Origin: Tissierellia bacterium | Lineage (GTDB): Bacteria; Bacillota; Clostridia; Tissierellales; Tepidimicrobiaceae | Assembly (NCBI GenBank): GCA_012728075.1 | Contig: JAAYFV010000126.1 | Coordinates: 1-37,133, forward strand | Direction: 5' to 3' | Length of the DNA: 37,133 bases | In this document: positions 19,038-29,400 of the stretch, piece by piece | Layout: every line of letters starts with the position of its first letter | Position numbering within the stretch: position 1 is the first letter of the stretch | Notes under the pieces: generated by a model | The model's input: only the letters and a program-made list of their open reading frames with translations | Told to the model about the DNA's origin: nothing | Databases searched by the model: none | Translations under genes and position numbers: made by a program

Positions 19038-19280
19038 ATGAGAACCATATGCCCAGTTTGCAATGGATTATATAAGGTGGACTATAATTGTATAAATTGC
19101 AATGCTACTATGGTGGACAATGGGCCAGTGGTAAACTATATGGATGATTATAGCCCTTATCTATTAGATGATATAACTCATCTAGTAGATGGAGCAAGAA
19201 GGGATGAATGTGTTCATCTATATAGATGTCCAATTTGCAACGAGGAACAATTGCATTCTATTGAAAGAAAGAGGATTTAA
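19038..19280 (+). CDS. Small zinc-ribbon-like protein, uncharacterised
   Basis: Three CxxC pairs: CPVC, CINC, CPIC in 80 aa; GGAGATGA SD upstream. Confidence 0.75.
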   Translation: MRTICPVCNGLYKVDYNCINCNATMVDNGPVVNYMDDYSPYLLDDITHLVDGARRDECVHLYRCPICNEEQLHSIERKRI

Positions 19281-20077
19281 GCTATATGTATAGGATATTT
19301 TTTTCTTTCTTTATATATATAAATATACTTAAATCCCACATCCCTTAATAATTTTTCTGCAAATTTGTAATCATATCCTATAAACTCAGGACTGTGGGCA
19401 TCAGAGCCAATTGTCAATATTTCTCCTCCTAGAGCTTTATACAAATTTAATATTTCCACTTTGGGATGGTAATATTCTAAACCATATTTTTTGCCAGCAG
19501 TATTAATTTCTATGCCTTTACCTTTTTCAATTATTAGATTTAATATTTTTCTTACTATAAATTCATATTCATCAAAATCTGGTAACGAAGAATCATCTTC
19601 AAAGTATCTATCAATATAGTCTATGTGACCTAGTATATCGAAGTTGTCAAAGGATTCAACACATTGGTATAGATATTCATAATACTCTATTAATGCATCT
19701 ATTGGTTTTTTATTATGAGTAAATTTGTCAAAATGTATATCCTTTCCCTCAATAGAATGAATACTCATCAATACGAAATCGAATGGGTTGTTGCTTATAA
19801 GCTTATCATATCTTTTGTTGAGATGAGGTTGCATTCCAATTTCAACTCCTGCTAGTATTTCAATATGATCTTTATATTTGTATTTAACTTGTTTTACTTT
19901 TTTAAAATAGTCATGGGTTCTAAAATCAATATCTATTTTGTTTACAGTAACATCATAATCAACATGATCTGTAAAACAAATACTTTTCATATTGTTTTTT
20001 ATGGCTCCTTTTACCATTTCTTCCATTAAATATTTGCAATCCATTGAAAAATCACTATGGACATGAAAGTCGTACAT
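19277..20077 (-). CDS. PHP-domain phosphatase, histidinol-phosphatase (HisJ/HisK) family
   Basis: YDFHVHSDFSMDC, CFTDHVDYD, GVEIGMQPH, SIHSIEGKDIHF, GHIDYIDRY, GSDAHSPEFIG, a typical PHP metal-binding His/Asp pattern. Confidence 0.85.
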   Translation of the reverse strand: MYDFHVHSDFSMDCKYLMEEMVKGAIKNNMKSICFTDHVDYDVTVNKIDIDFRTHDYFKKVKQVKYKYKDHIEILAGVEIGMQPHLNKRYDKLISNNPFDFVLMSIHSIEGKDIHFDKFTHNKKPIDALIEYYEYLYQCVESFDNFDILGHIDYIDRYFEDDSSLPDFDEYEFIVRKILNLIIEKGKGIEINTAGKKYGLEYYHPKVEILNLYKALGGEILTIGSDAHSPEFIGYDYKFAEKLLRDVGFKYIYIYKERKKYPIHIA

Positions 20078-20141
20078 TTACAACACCTCTGTTTTATCAA
20101 TTTAGACTATTTTACTCTAAAAATTCAATTAAGTAAAGAGC

Positions 20142-22163
20142 TTAAGCTTCGTAAAAAGATTCTTTATATTGAAGTTTATAAAGATCATAGTAAATTCCTT
20201 CATTTTCCAAAAGCTCTTGGTGATTTCCCATTTCTTTAATTACTCCGTTTTTTAGAACTATTATTTTATCAGAATTTTGAATAGTAGATAGTCTATGGGC
20301 TACGGCAATAGTAGTTCTTCCATGGATCAATTTTCCAAGAGCATCTTGAATTAGTAATTCTGTTTCAGTATCGATACTAGATGTGGCTTCGTCTAATATT
20401 AAAATACTTGGATTAAAAGCTAGGGTTCTAGCAAAAGCTAATAGTTGTCTTTCTCCTGCAGATAAAGTAGCTCCCCTTTCCATTACTGGTTCGTCGTATT
20501 GTTTAGGTAGTTTTTCTATGAAATGGTGAGCATTGACATATCTGGCTATCTTCTTTATTTCTTCATCGGAAATATTATAATTACTTAATCTAATATTATC
20601 TTTGATAGTACCTGTAAATAGAAATACATCTTGAAGTACTACGCCAATATGTCTTCTTAGTTCGTACTTATCATATTCTTTAATATTTATTCCATCTATC
20701 AATATTTCACCTTTTTGTATATCGTAAAATCGGGTTATTAAATTTATAATAGAAGATTTTCCTGCACCAGTAGCTCCTACAAAGGCAACTACTTCCCCAG
20801 GTTCAATTGTAAAACTTACGTCTTTTAATACCCAATTTTCCCCTTCATAAGCAAACCAAACGTTTTTAAACTCTATTTTACCTTTCAGGTTATTGATAGG
20901 TACTGGGTTATTTGTGTTTTCTATTTTATCCTTTTCATCTAAAATCATAAATATTCTTTCACTTGAAGCCATGGCAGCTTGAAGAATATTATATTTTTCA
21001 GTTAGATCCATTATTGGTTGGAAAAATTTCTGGAGATAGTCAATAAAGGCGTATAAAACTCCAAATTCAATATATCCAGAGATAACTTGCCCGCTACCAT
21101 AGTATATTAAAATAGCTAGACCTAAGGACCGAATTACTTCAATAGATGGCCTAAAGACAGCATGTATATTGACCTGTTTCTTTGCTGTATTTAAATAAGC
21201 AGTATTAATTTCATCAAAGTGTTTAGATATCTTCTCTTCCTTTTTAAATATTTGAATAGTTTTCATCCCAGTTATATTTTCATTTAATGTAGAGTTTATT
21301 TTAGCTAATTGTATTCTACCTAATCTATATACCTCTCTAATTTTATTTCTAAATATTATAGACGCTATAAGTATTAATGGTATTAAGGAAAAAGAAATTA
21401 AGGCTAATTTAAAGTTCATTTTAAGCATTACTATTATTATTCCCGCTAGTATAAATATATCTTTAAATAGATTAACCAAAACTTCAGTATACATCTCATT
21501 TAAAGTTTCTGTATCGTTAGTTACTCTAGTTACCAATCTACCTACAGGATTTTTATCAAAATAGGATATGGATAGGGATTGAATATGGCTATATAGATCT
21601 TGTCTAATATTAAATACAATCCTTTGGCTAGTATAATTTAATATATATACTTGTATATAATTTAATACAAAAGCTATTATGATGGCTATAAGGAATAGTA
21701 TCCCTATTTTTGTAATTCCATTTATATCCTGTTCTGTGAAACTTACATAATCATCTTTTGATAGGAGAAGACCTTGGGAATAATCTTTTTCACCATAATT
21801 GACTAGAAGATATTTATTATCTTTTTTAACCAATACCTTTTTAGGATTGTTGGATAGTCTGTCTATATCTTTATCACTTAAGCTATCTAATCTTATGTAT
21901 TTTTTGTCATTTAATATTGTACCATCTATAGGTTCTGATACATCAACTTCATACATAGGTTTTTTGTATCCATTTATATAATCATCTATAGTAATTTTTA
22001 AAAGATAAGGTCTTAGAAGTTCCAATCCAGTGATTATCATCATAAGTATTATAGTAATAATCAAATAATGCCAATAGGGTTTAGCATATGTTAATAATCG
22101 TCTCATTAATCTTGAATCATATGCTTTACCAAGAATTTCATCGTTATTATAGTGTTTACTCAT
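20142..22163 (-). CDS. ABC exporter half-transporter, BmrD/YheH-like (with extracytoplasmic insertion)
   Basis: TMD plus NBD: Walker A GATGAGKSS, signature LSAGERQLL, Walker B ILILDEATSS. About 85-aa hydrophilic insert between TM1 and TM2. Start moved to 22163 with GGGGAGG SD. Confidence 0.92.
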   Translation of the reverse strand: MSKHYNNDEILGKAYDSRLMRRLLTYAKPYWHYLIITIILMMIITGLELLRPYLLKITIDDYINGYKKPMYEVDVSEPIDGTILNDKKYIRLDSLSDKDIDRLSNNPKKVLVKKDNKYLLVNYGEKDYSQGLLLSKDDYVSFTEQDINGITKIGILFLIAIIIAFVLNYIQVYILNYTSQRIVFNIRQDLYSHIQSLSISYFDKNPVGRLVTRVTNDTETLNEMYTEVLVNLFKDIFILAGIIIVMLKMNFKLALISFSLIPLILIASIIFRNKIREVYRLGRIQLAKINSTLNENITGMKTIQIFKKEEKISKHFDEINTAYLNTAKKQVNIHAVFRPSIEVIRSLGLAILIYYGSGQVISGYIEFGVLYAFIDYLQKFFQPIMDLTEKYNILQAAMASSERIFMILDEKDKIENTNNPVPINNLKGKIEFKNVWFAYEGENWVLKDVSFTIEPGEVVAFVGATGAGKSSIINLITRFYDIQKGEILIDGINIKEYDKYELRRHIGVVLQDVFLFTGTIKDNIRLSNYNISDEEIKKIARYVNAHHFIEKLPKQYDEPVMERGATLSAGERQLLAFARTLAFNPSILILDEATSSIDTETELLIQDALGKLIHGRTTIAVAHRLSTIQNSDKIIVLKNGVIKEMGNHQELLENEGIYYDLYKLQYKESFYEA

Positions 22164-22164
22164 A

Positions 22165-23919
22165 TTAATCCTCCCCATATACTTTTTCTTCTAATAATTG
22201 CTTTTCATATAGATATCTATATAATCCGTCTATTTTTAATAGGGACTCATGATTTCCTCGTTCTATAATTTTTCCATTATCTAGCACTATAATTTGATCT
22301 GCATTTTTAACCGTAGATATTCTATGGCTAATTATTATAATAGTTTTTTCTCCCATCATATTTTCTAGATTATTAAGGATTTTCTCTTCTGTTTCGGTAT
22401 CTACGCTAGATAGACTATCATCTAATATTAAAATTGGTCCATCCTTTGCTATTGCTCGAGCTATAGCAATCCTTTGTTTTTGCCCCCCAGATAAGGTGAC
22501 ACCTCTTTCACCTAATATGGTATCGAATCCATTGGGAAATTCAATAATATTATCGTATACTTCAGCTACTTTAGCAGCAGATATTATTTGTTCATCGGGG
22601 ATTTTTTCATCAAAGGCAAATCCAATATTATCTTTTATAGATGATGAAAATAGGAAATTATCTTGGGGTACATAGCTAATATTATCTCTTAAGGATTTTA
22701 TTTGAATATTCTTTATATCGATATCATCTAATAAAATAGTGCCTTTATCTGTTTCATAAAGTCTCAATAACAAATTAACTATAGTGGTTTTACCACTACC
22801 AGTTCTTCCAACGATGGCCAAAGTATTTCCTTCTTCAATGGTAAAATTTATATCTTCTAGGACATAGGATTGACTGTTAGGATATTTAAAGTATACATTT
22901 TTAAATTCAATTTTTCCTTTGACATTTGTCAAGGGTACTGCATCATGGGAATCTACTATTTCAGGTTTTTCCTCTAATATAGCATTTATTCTTTCCATAG
23001 ATGCTATACCCCTCTGGATTATGTTGATGACAAAACCTATAGCCATCATAGGCCATATTAGTAGGCTTAAATAGTTGTTAAAGGCAATGAAATCTCCTAA
23101 GGATATGGTATCTAATATTACTAATTTGCTACCATATACTATTACTACTAAAAAACTAAGGGATGCTACAAATTGTATTAAGGGATGAAATATACCGGAA
23201 ACTTTTACTAATTCCATATTTTTCTCTAAATTATTTTTATTAGCAGAACTAAATTCTTCCAAAGCTAACTCCTCTTGTACGAAGGATTTTATAACTCGAA
23301 TTCCTGAAAAATTCTCCCTAGTAGTATCTGTAAAATTGGAGAAAGCTTCTTGAACCGATCGGAAACGTTTGTGTATAATTTTTCCAAACTTTCCTACTGC
23401 TATAGTAATAAATGGTAAAGTAAATAGAGCTATTATGGTTAATTTTAAGTTAGTGGTCTTAATCATCATTATTACAGATAATGTAGTTAAAAATATTGCA
23501 TCTACGAACATAATAATTCCTTGACCTAATGAAGCTCTTACAGCATCTATATCATTTGTAGCATGAGCCATTAAGTCCCCTGTACTATGAGTATTATAAT
23601 AGTTTGGTGATAAAGTAAGTAGATGATTAAACAACATATCCCTTAGGTGATATTCAAGCTTTCTAGAATTTCCAAATATATATATCCGCCAAAAGTATCT
23701 ACCTATGGCAATTATCAAGCCTGTTAGTAGTATAAGTATACAGTATTTTATCAATATTTGAAAAGTCAATAGCCCTTGCTGAAGGAGATTGGTAACGTCT
23801 CTAAGGATTTGGGGAACTAGGAGTTGCACTGCATCTATTAATATCAACCATATAATCCCAAAAAAATAGTTTAATTTATGTTCTTTAAAAAAATCTTTAA
23901 GGGTTCTAAAAGCTTTCAT
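22165..23919 (-). CDS. ABC exporter half-transporter, BmrC/YheI-like
   Basis: TMD plus NBD: Walker A GRTGSGKTT, signature LSGGQKQR, Walker B ILILDDSLSSVD (degenerate catalytic residue). AGGAGG SD. Confidence 0.92.
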   Translation of the reverse strand: MKAFRTLKDFFKEHKLNYFFGIIWLILIDAVQLLVPQILRDVTNLLQQGLLTFQILIKYCILILLTGLIIAIGRYFWRIYIFGNSRKLEYHLRDMLFNHLLTLSPNYYNTHSTGDLMAHATNDIDAVRASLGQGIIMFVDAIFLTTLSVIMMIKTTNLKLTIIALFTLPFITIAVGKFGKIIHKRFRSVQEAFSNFTDTTRENFSGIRVIKSFVQEELALEEFSSANKNNLEKNMELVKVSGIFHPLIQFVASLSFLVVIVYGSKLVILDTISLGDFIAFNNYLSLLIWPMMAIGFVINIIQRGIASMERINAILEEKPEIVDSHDAVPLTNVKGKIEFKNVYFKYPNSQSYVLEDINFTIEEGNTLAIVGRTGSGKTTIVNLLLRLYETDKGTILLDDIDIKNIQIKSLRDNISYVPQDNFLFSSSIKDNIGFAFDEKIPDEQIISAAKVAEVYDNIIEFPNGFDTILGERGVTLSGGQKQRIAIARAIAKDGPILILDDSLSSVDTETEEKILNNLENMMGEKTIIIISHRISTVKNADQIIVLDNGKIIERGNHESLLKIDGLYRYLYEKQLLEEKVYGED

Positions 23920-24258
23920 AAGGACCTCCTAATTAAAAGTATTTCGACACTCAAAATAATATCTATAGTTTCTATTATAATAGAAAATAATTTATATTAA
24001 AGAGCAAAAGTTAATTAAAAGTAAAAAATTCATAATTTAGTATTAAATAAAGGATCCCTACTTATATAAAATTATAAAATATTTTAAGATTTTATTTACT
24101 TATTATATATACTGGTATAGGATTGTTTTAAACTTATAGCTTAGGGTATTCTATATTTAAAATTAAAGCCAATATTAGTTTTGTAAAGGAGATATATAAG
24201 AAAAAAGAGGGTATTTGTATTATTTGGTGAATTATATATAAAAGGAGTGTTAAAATTT

Positions 24259-24987
24259 ATGAATAGACCAATAATTTATGGGCATAGAGGTGCATCTCAA
24301 TATGCTCCAGAAAATACTTTTGCAGCTTATAAGAAGGCTATTGAAATGGGTGCTGATGGAATTGAAATAGATATTCATAAAAGCAAAGATGGCCATTTAA
24401 TAGTTTGTCATGATGAAAGGGTAGATAGGACTACTAATGGCAAGGGGTATATTAAGGATTTGACTCTGGAGGAGATAAATAGTTTAGATGGGGGTAGTTG
24501 GTTTTCTGAAGAGTTTCGCGGGGAAAAAATTCCTTTATTAGAGGAAGTATTGGAATTTGTGAAGAAGGAAAATATATTGTTGAATATTGAACTTAAAAAT
24601 GGACCTATATTTTATGATGGAATAGAAGAGGATCTTATTGAACTAGTTAAGGCTTTTAATCTAGTAGAACATACTATTATTTCTTCTTTTAATCATTATA
24701 GCCTTAATCATATTAAAAATATTGATAAACAATTTAAGATTGGTATACTATATATAGCAGGAATGATAGAACCTTGGGAATATGCAAAAAAAGTAGGGGC
24801 ATCCTATATACATCCCTTGTACTTGACCATAAATGAAGGAGTAGTTCTTAAAAGTCAAAAAAATGGTATTAAAGTAAATACTTTTACTGTCAATATAGAA
24901 GAAGAGATAGAATTGATGCAATCCTTTAAAGTGGATGGTATCATTACAGATTGCCCAGATGTATGCAAAAAAGTATTTCATATTTAA
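24259..24987 (+). CDS. Glycerophosphodiester phosphodiesterase
   Basis: IIYGHRGASQYAPENTFAAYKKAIEMGADGIEIDIHKSKDGHLIVCHDERVDRTTNGKG, the GDPD signature. ORF track start is GTG 24247; ATG at 24259 preferred. Confidence 0.95.
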   Translation: MNRPIIYGHRGASQYAPENTFAAYKKAIEMGADGIEIDIHKSKDGHLIVCHDERVDRTTNGKGYIKDLTLEEINSLDGGSWFSEEFRGEKIPLLEEVLEFVKKENILLNIELKNGPIFYDGIEEDLIELVKAFNLVEHTIISSFNHYSLNHIKNIDKQFKIGILYIAGMIEPWEYAKKVGASYIHPLYLTINEGVVLKSQKNGIKVNTFTVNIEEEIELMQSFKVDGIITDCPDVCKKVFHI

Positions 24988-25009
24988 TAGCTGTGAAAGG
25001 TTGATGTTG

Positions 25010-25897
25010 ATGAATAAAGTAAAAGTTATATGTAATCCATCTTCTGGGAGACAGATAATCCAAAGAAGAATAGATTATTTGATAAGCTTGCTAATTAATG
25101 AAGGGTATACAGTAGCTAAATTCAATACAAAGAATAAAGATGATGCAATGTTGGAGACTATGAGGAGTTGTAAGGAGGATTGGGACTTTATCATAGCTTG
25201 TGGTGGGGATGGTACTGTAAACGAAGTAGCCAAAGGGATAGCTATGAGTGATAGGAAAATTCCTGTAGCTATTCTTTCAGCAGGTACGGTAAATGATTTT
25301 GCTAACCACATGGGATTGCCTAAAAATATGGATGAGTTTTTTGAGATGATAAAAAAAGAAAATATTAAGGGTGTAGACTTAGGTAGGGTAAACGATGAAT
25401 ACTTTGTCAATGTAGCTGCCTGTGGACTTTTAACAAATGTAGGCTATCAAGTACAACCAGAAGCTAAGGCTTTATTAGGTAGGATGGCATATTATATTGA
25501 AGGGGTAAAAGAAATACCAAAACAAAAGTTTCAACCTTTTAGAGTACGTTTTGAGTCAGAGGAGTATAATGAGGAAGAGGATATTCTGCTGTTTTTAATA
25601 TCTAATAGTGCTGCAATAGGTGGTTTTAAACATCTAGCTCCTGATGCTAGTGTATCCGATGGATACTTAGATGTAGTAATAATCAAAAAATCAGAAGTAG
25701 GGGATTTAGCTCAAATATTTATAAATATATTTAAAGGAGAACATGTAAATCATCCAAATGTTACATATTTTAAGACAAAAAAGCTTAAAGTAACTACAGA
25801 AGAGGAAATTACCATAGATATTGATGGAGAATATGGAGGTGTATTGCCTGCAGTTTTTGAAGTGGTGTCCAATCAGTTTAATATATTTGTACCTTAA
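25010..25897 (+). CDS. Diacylglycerol kinase / YegS-like lipid kinase
   Basis: VICNPSSGRQ, IIACGGDGTVNEVAKGI, AILSAGTVNDFANHMGLP motifs. Track start 24935 overlaps the GDPD gene; MNKVKV start preferred. Confidence 0.93.
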   Translation: MNKVKVICNPSSGRQIIQRRIDYLISLLINEGYTVAKFNTKNKDDAMLETMRSCKEDWDFIIACGGDGTVNEVAKGIAMSDRKIPVAILSAGTVNDFANHMGLPKNMDEFFEMIKKENIKGVDLGRVNDEYFVNVAACGLLTNVGYQVQPEAKALLGRMAYYIEGVKEIPKQKFQPFRVRFESEEYNEEEDILLFLISNSAAIGGFKHLAPDASVSDGYLDVVIIKKSEVGDLAQIFINIFKGEHVNHPNVTYFKTKKLKVTTEEEITIDIDGEYGGVLPAVFEVVSNQFNIFVP

Positions 25898-25961
25898 TTA
25901 GAAGATAATGTTTTGTATTTTAAGTTTATTAATTAAGATAATTGGTTTGGAGGAGAATAAT

Positions 25962-26405
25962 TTGAAAGAAAAAAATACAAGGAATCATGTAGCTAACATT
26001 GAGAGATACTTAAGAAAGGTTGACTACATCATAAGATTAAAGGGTAGAGAGATATTGAAGGATTTTAATATTACCATACCCCAGTTTACTGCGTTGCAAA
26101 TACTTATTCATAATGGAGACTTAACCATTGGGGAATTAAGTCAAAAGATGGGATTAGCATGTAGTACCATTACTGATTTAATAGATCGTATGGAAAATAA
26201 TAAGTTAGTAGTAAGGAAGAAAGATCAAAAGGACAAAAGGGTTGTAAGAATTGAGGTCTTACCTGTTGGATATGAAATTGTAGAAAAAGTGTTAGAAGAG
26301 AGGATTAGATTTTTAGAATCAAAATTAGAGGGGCTATCTGAAGAGGAAAAAGAGGCTTTAAAGGAAGGACTTGAGTCTTTATATAATGCAATGAATCAGA
26401 ACTAA
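25962..26405 (+). CDS. MarR family transcriptional regulator
   Basis: wHTH pattern ...LTIGELSQKMGLACSTITDLIDRMENNKLVVRKKDQKDKRVVRIEVLPVG. TTG start at 25962 preceded by GGAGGA. Confidence 0.88.
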   Translation: MKEKNTRNHVANIERYLRKVDYIIRLKGREILKDFNITIPQFTALQILIHNGDLTIGELSQKMGLACSTITDLIDRMENNKLVVRKKDQKDKRVVRIEVLPVGYEIVEKVLEERIRFLESKLEGLSEEEKEALKEGLESLYNAMNQN

Positions 26406-26440
26406 TTTTTGTTGGGAGTATGATATAAAGGGGAATAATT

Positions 26441-29400
26441 ATGAAATTAATTGATAATAGGTACAGGGTAGATGAAATTTTAGAAGACTCCTTATATAGT
26501 AGTTTATATAGGGTTACAGATTTTTGGGATGATGATAAAAAGTTGTTTATGAAGTTATATAATACTGAAAGACAAGCAGATGTAATTTCATATTTTATCG
26601 AAAATTTTATTGCCCTATCCAATGTAAAACATAGATACCTATTAACTGCCAACCAGTTTGACATAATAAAAACAATAGATAGAAAAAAGGTTGATATAAA
26701 ACAATACTATTTAACTACGGAATATATTTCTGCACCAAGCCTGGATGAAGTGTATATGGATTTGAGTTTAGAGGATAGATTATATATAATATTACAGTTA
26801 TGTACAGTTTTAGATTTTATACATTATAGAGGATTAGTGTATAAATATTTAAGTCCTTCACATATATATGTCTTGGAAGATAATAGTATAAAACTGATGG
26901 ATTTGGCAACAATAAATGAGCGGACTATAAATAGATATTATGATGATTTGACTAGATATTTTATAGCTCCTGAAGTATTGCTAGAGCATGATGATATAAT
27001 CGACAAAGAAGCAGACAAGTATTCTTTAGGAATGATAATAGCATACCTTTTAACAGAAGATTTCTATAATTTTGATAATAATGATATAAGCTATATGGAG
27101 CATTTCCCATTAGGCTATGAACAGAAAAAACTTTTAAGCAGTGTTATAGCGGATTTTACAAAAAAAGATCCTGCTATAAGGAAACGTTCCTTAAGAGAAC
27201 TTATATATGATATTAATACTTTGTTTTCTATGAACTATAAATATGATTTGGTTGAAGAAAGAGGGACGCTAAATTTCAAGACCAAGATAGTTGGAAGAGA
27301 AAAGGAAATAAATGCCATATTATCCATAGATGATAATATATTTGACAATAAACTTAATGGTAAGATGATACTAGTAAAAGGAGATACTGGATTAGGTAAA
27401 ACTAGATTCTTAAAGGAAATAAGTTATCTGTTAAAGATGAGAGGTAGAAATGTTTATTTTACTGAGGTGCTTCATACTGGCAATACACCTTTAAAAGCTA
27501 TAGAAAATCTGTTGCGCCAAACCATTAAGGATACTCCTACTCATATAATGAGCAAATTTGGTAAGGAATTGGCTAGGGTTTTACCTGAACTAAAATATAT
27601 GTTGGATATAGATTATCATTATAATTTAGGTGAAGATAGGGAGAGATTACGATTATACGATAGGATAGCTAGTTATTTAGAGGAGCTTTCTAAAGATAAA
27701 CCTATATATTTGATTATAGATAGTGTAGATAATGGAGATCCACAGCTTCTATTTCTATTAGATTATATATTCAAGTCTTTAGATAAAGGGAGAGTAGTAC
27801 TTATACTAGCTATCAATGAAAATAAGATATCTAAAGATTATGTCAAGGAAGATATTATTAGGCAATGGAGTAATCATGGCGATGTAGAACAAATAAACAT
27901 GACTAATTTAGATTTATCAGAAATAGGGGAATTTATTCAATATATATTAGGAATAAGTTATAAGCCTTTAAAATTTTCTGCAGTTATGCTAAAGGAAAGT
28001 CAAGGTAATCCTAGATATATTGAATATATGATGAAGGATTTGCATGCAACAGGAGAGTTATACTTAAGTGCTGAAGGATATTGGGAAATTAAAACCAAAA
28101 AGTATTCGGACATATATTTTCTATCAAGTATAGATGAGGCTTTAAAAAGTCAAATTTATTATATGAAAAAGGAACATAGGGATATTATTGAGATTATATC
28201 CATATATGATAGCTCTGTATCTAAGAATACTTTATTAGATATATTGAATATGGATAAAGAAAAATTGGATAAAAACTTGGAAGAGCTAGTTGATATGGGA
28301 ATAATAGAAGAGAGAGTTGCTGATTGGGGTTATAGTTATAGCATCAGCAATATTCAGTTAAAGCGTATTATATATCATCAAATTCCTCAAGAACAAAGGA
28401 TGATGTTTCACAAAAGAATTGCTAAAATATTAGAATCTAAATACTCCCAAAATTATAAATCAATATTAGACGAGTTGACTTATCATTTAATGTCTTCAAA
28501 TCAAAGGGAAAAAGCACTAGAATATTTAGTAAAAGAAGCAGAGGAAGCTAATGCCTATAGCTCCAAGGGGACCCTTTTATGGGAAGAAGCTTATGAGATT
28601 GCAAGTACATTAGACTCAGAACATAAGATAAAAATACTTGAAAATCTTGGGAGAATCTATTCAATAAAAGGGGAAAACCAAAAGGCATTAAATATATACA
28701 AAGAATTGTTTAAATGTGGACAGGAACTAGATAAGATAGAATATTTAGTTATGGCAAAAATAGGAATGGGGGAAATATTTTTAAATAGAAGCTCCATAGA
28801 ATTAGCACTAAAAGAAGCTCAGGAGTCCATAGAAATATCTAAAGCAGAAAATTATATAGGAGGATTTATAAAAGCTTCTATATTGCATAATAAGATATTG
28901 CTAGATAATGGGAATTTTGAAGAAGTAAAAGAAAATATGAAGGAATTATTGGAGATTTGTTTTAGCAATGGTTTAGATATATATCTAGGTGATATATATA
29001 ATATTATAGGATTGAGCCATTACTATACAGGAGATATGGATAATGCTATAAATAATTATGAAAAAAGTATCCATAGTTTCCAGCAGGTAAACAATTTCAT
29101 CGATTCAACTAAACCTATAAATAATTTAGCCAATATTTTTATTCAACATGGTAAAATCGCTAAGGCTAATGAGTATTATGAAAAAGGCTTAGATATAGTT
29201 GATAGATATGGAGTTTTAAATTTAAAAATGATATTTTTAAATAATATAGGTTCTACCTATATTATTACCCATGATTATGAAAAAGGGAAAAAATACATAG
29301 AAGAGTCTAGGACAATAGCTATTGAAATAGAAGAAGCTAATATAGAGTTTTTAACTAATATAAACTTAGGACTAATACATCTATATATTGGAGAATATGA

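Noticed and set aside
24215-24240. TTGTAT ... TATAAA upstream of the GDPD gene as a promoter
   Set aside because: The -10 would sit directly against the SD, leaving almost no 5' leader.
25075-25410. 111-aa minus-strand ORF antisense to the lipid kinase
   Set aside because: Opposite strand of a strongly supported coding gene, no start context.
26305-26664. 119-aa minus-strand ORF spanning the end of marR and start of the giant signalling gene
   Set aside because: Overlaps two well-supported genes on the other strand; no domain or SD support.
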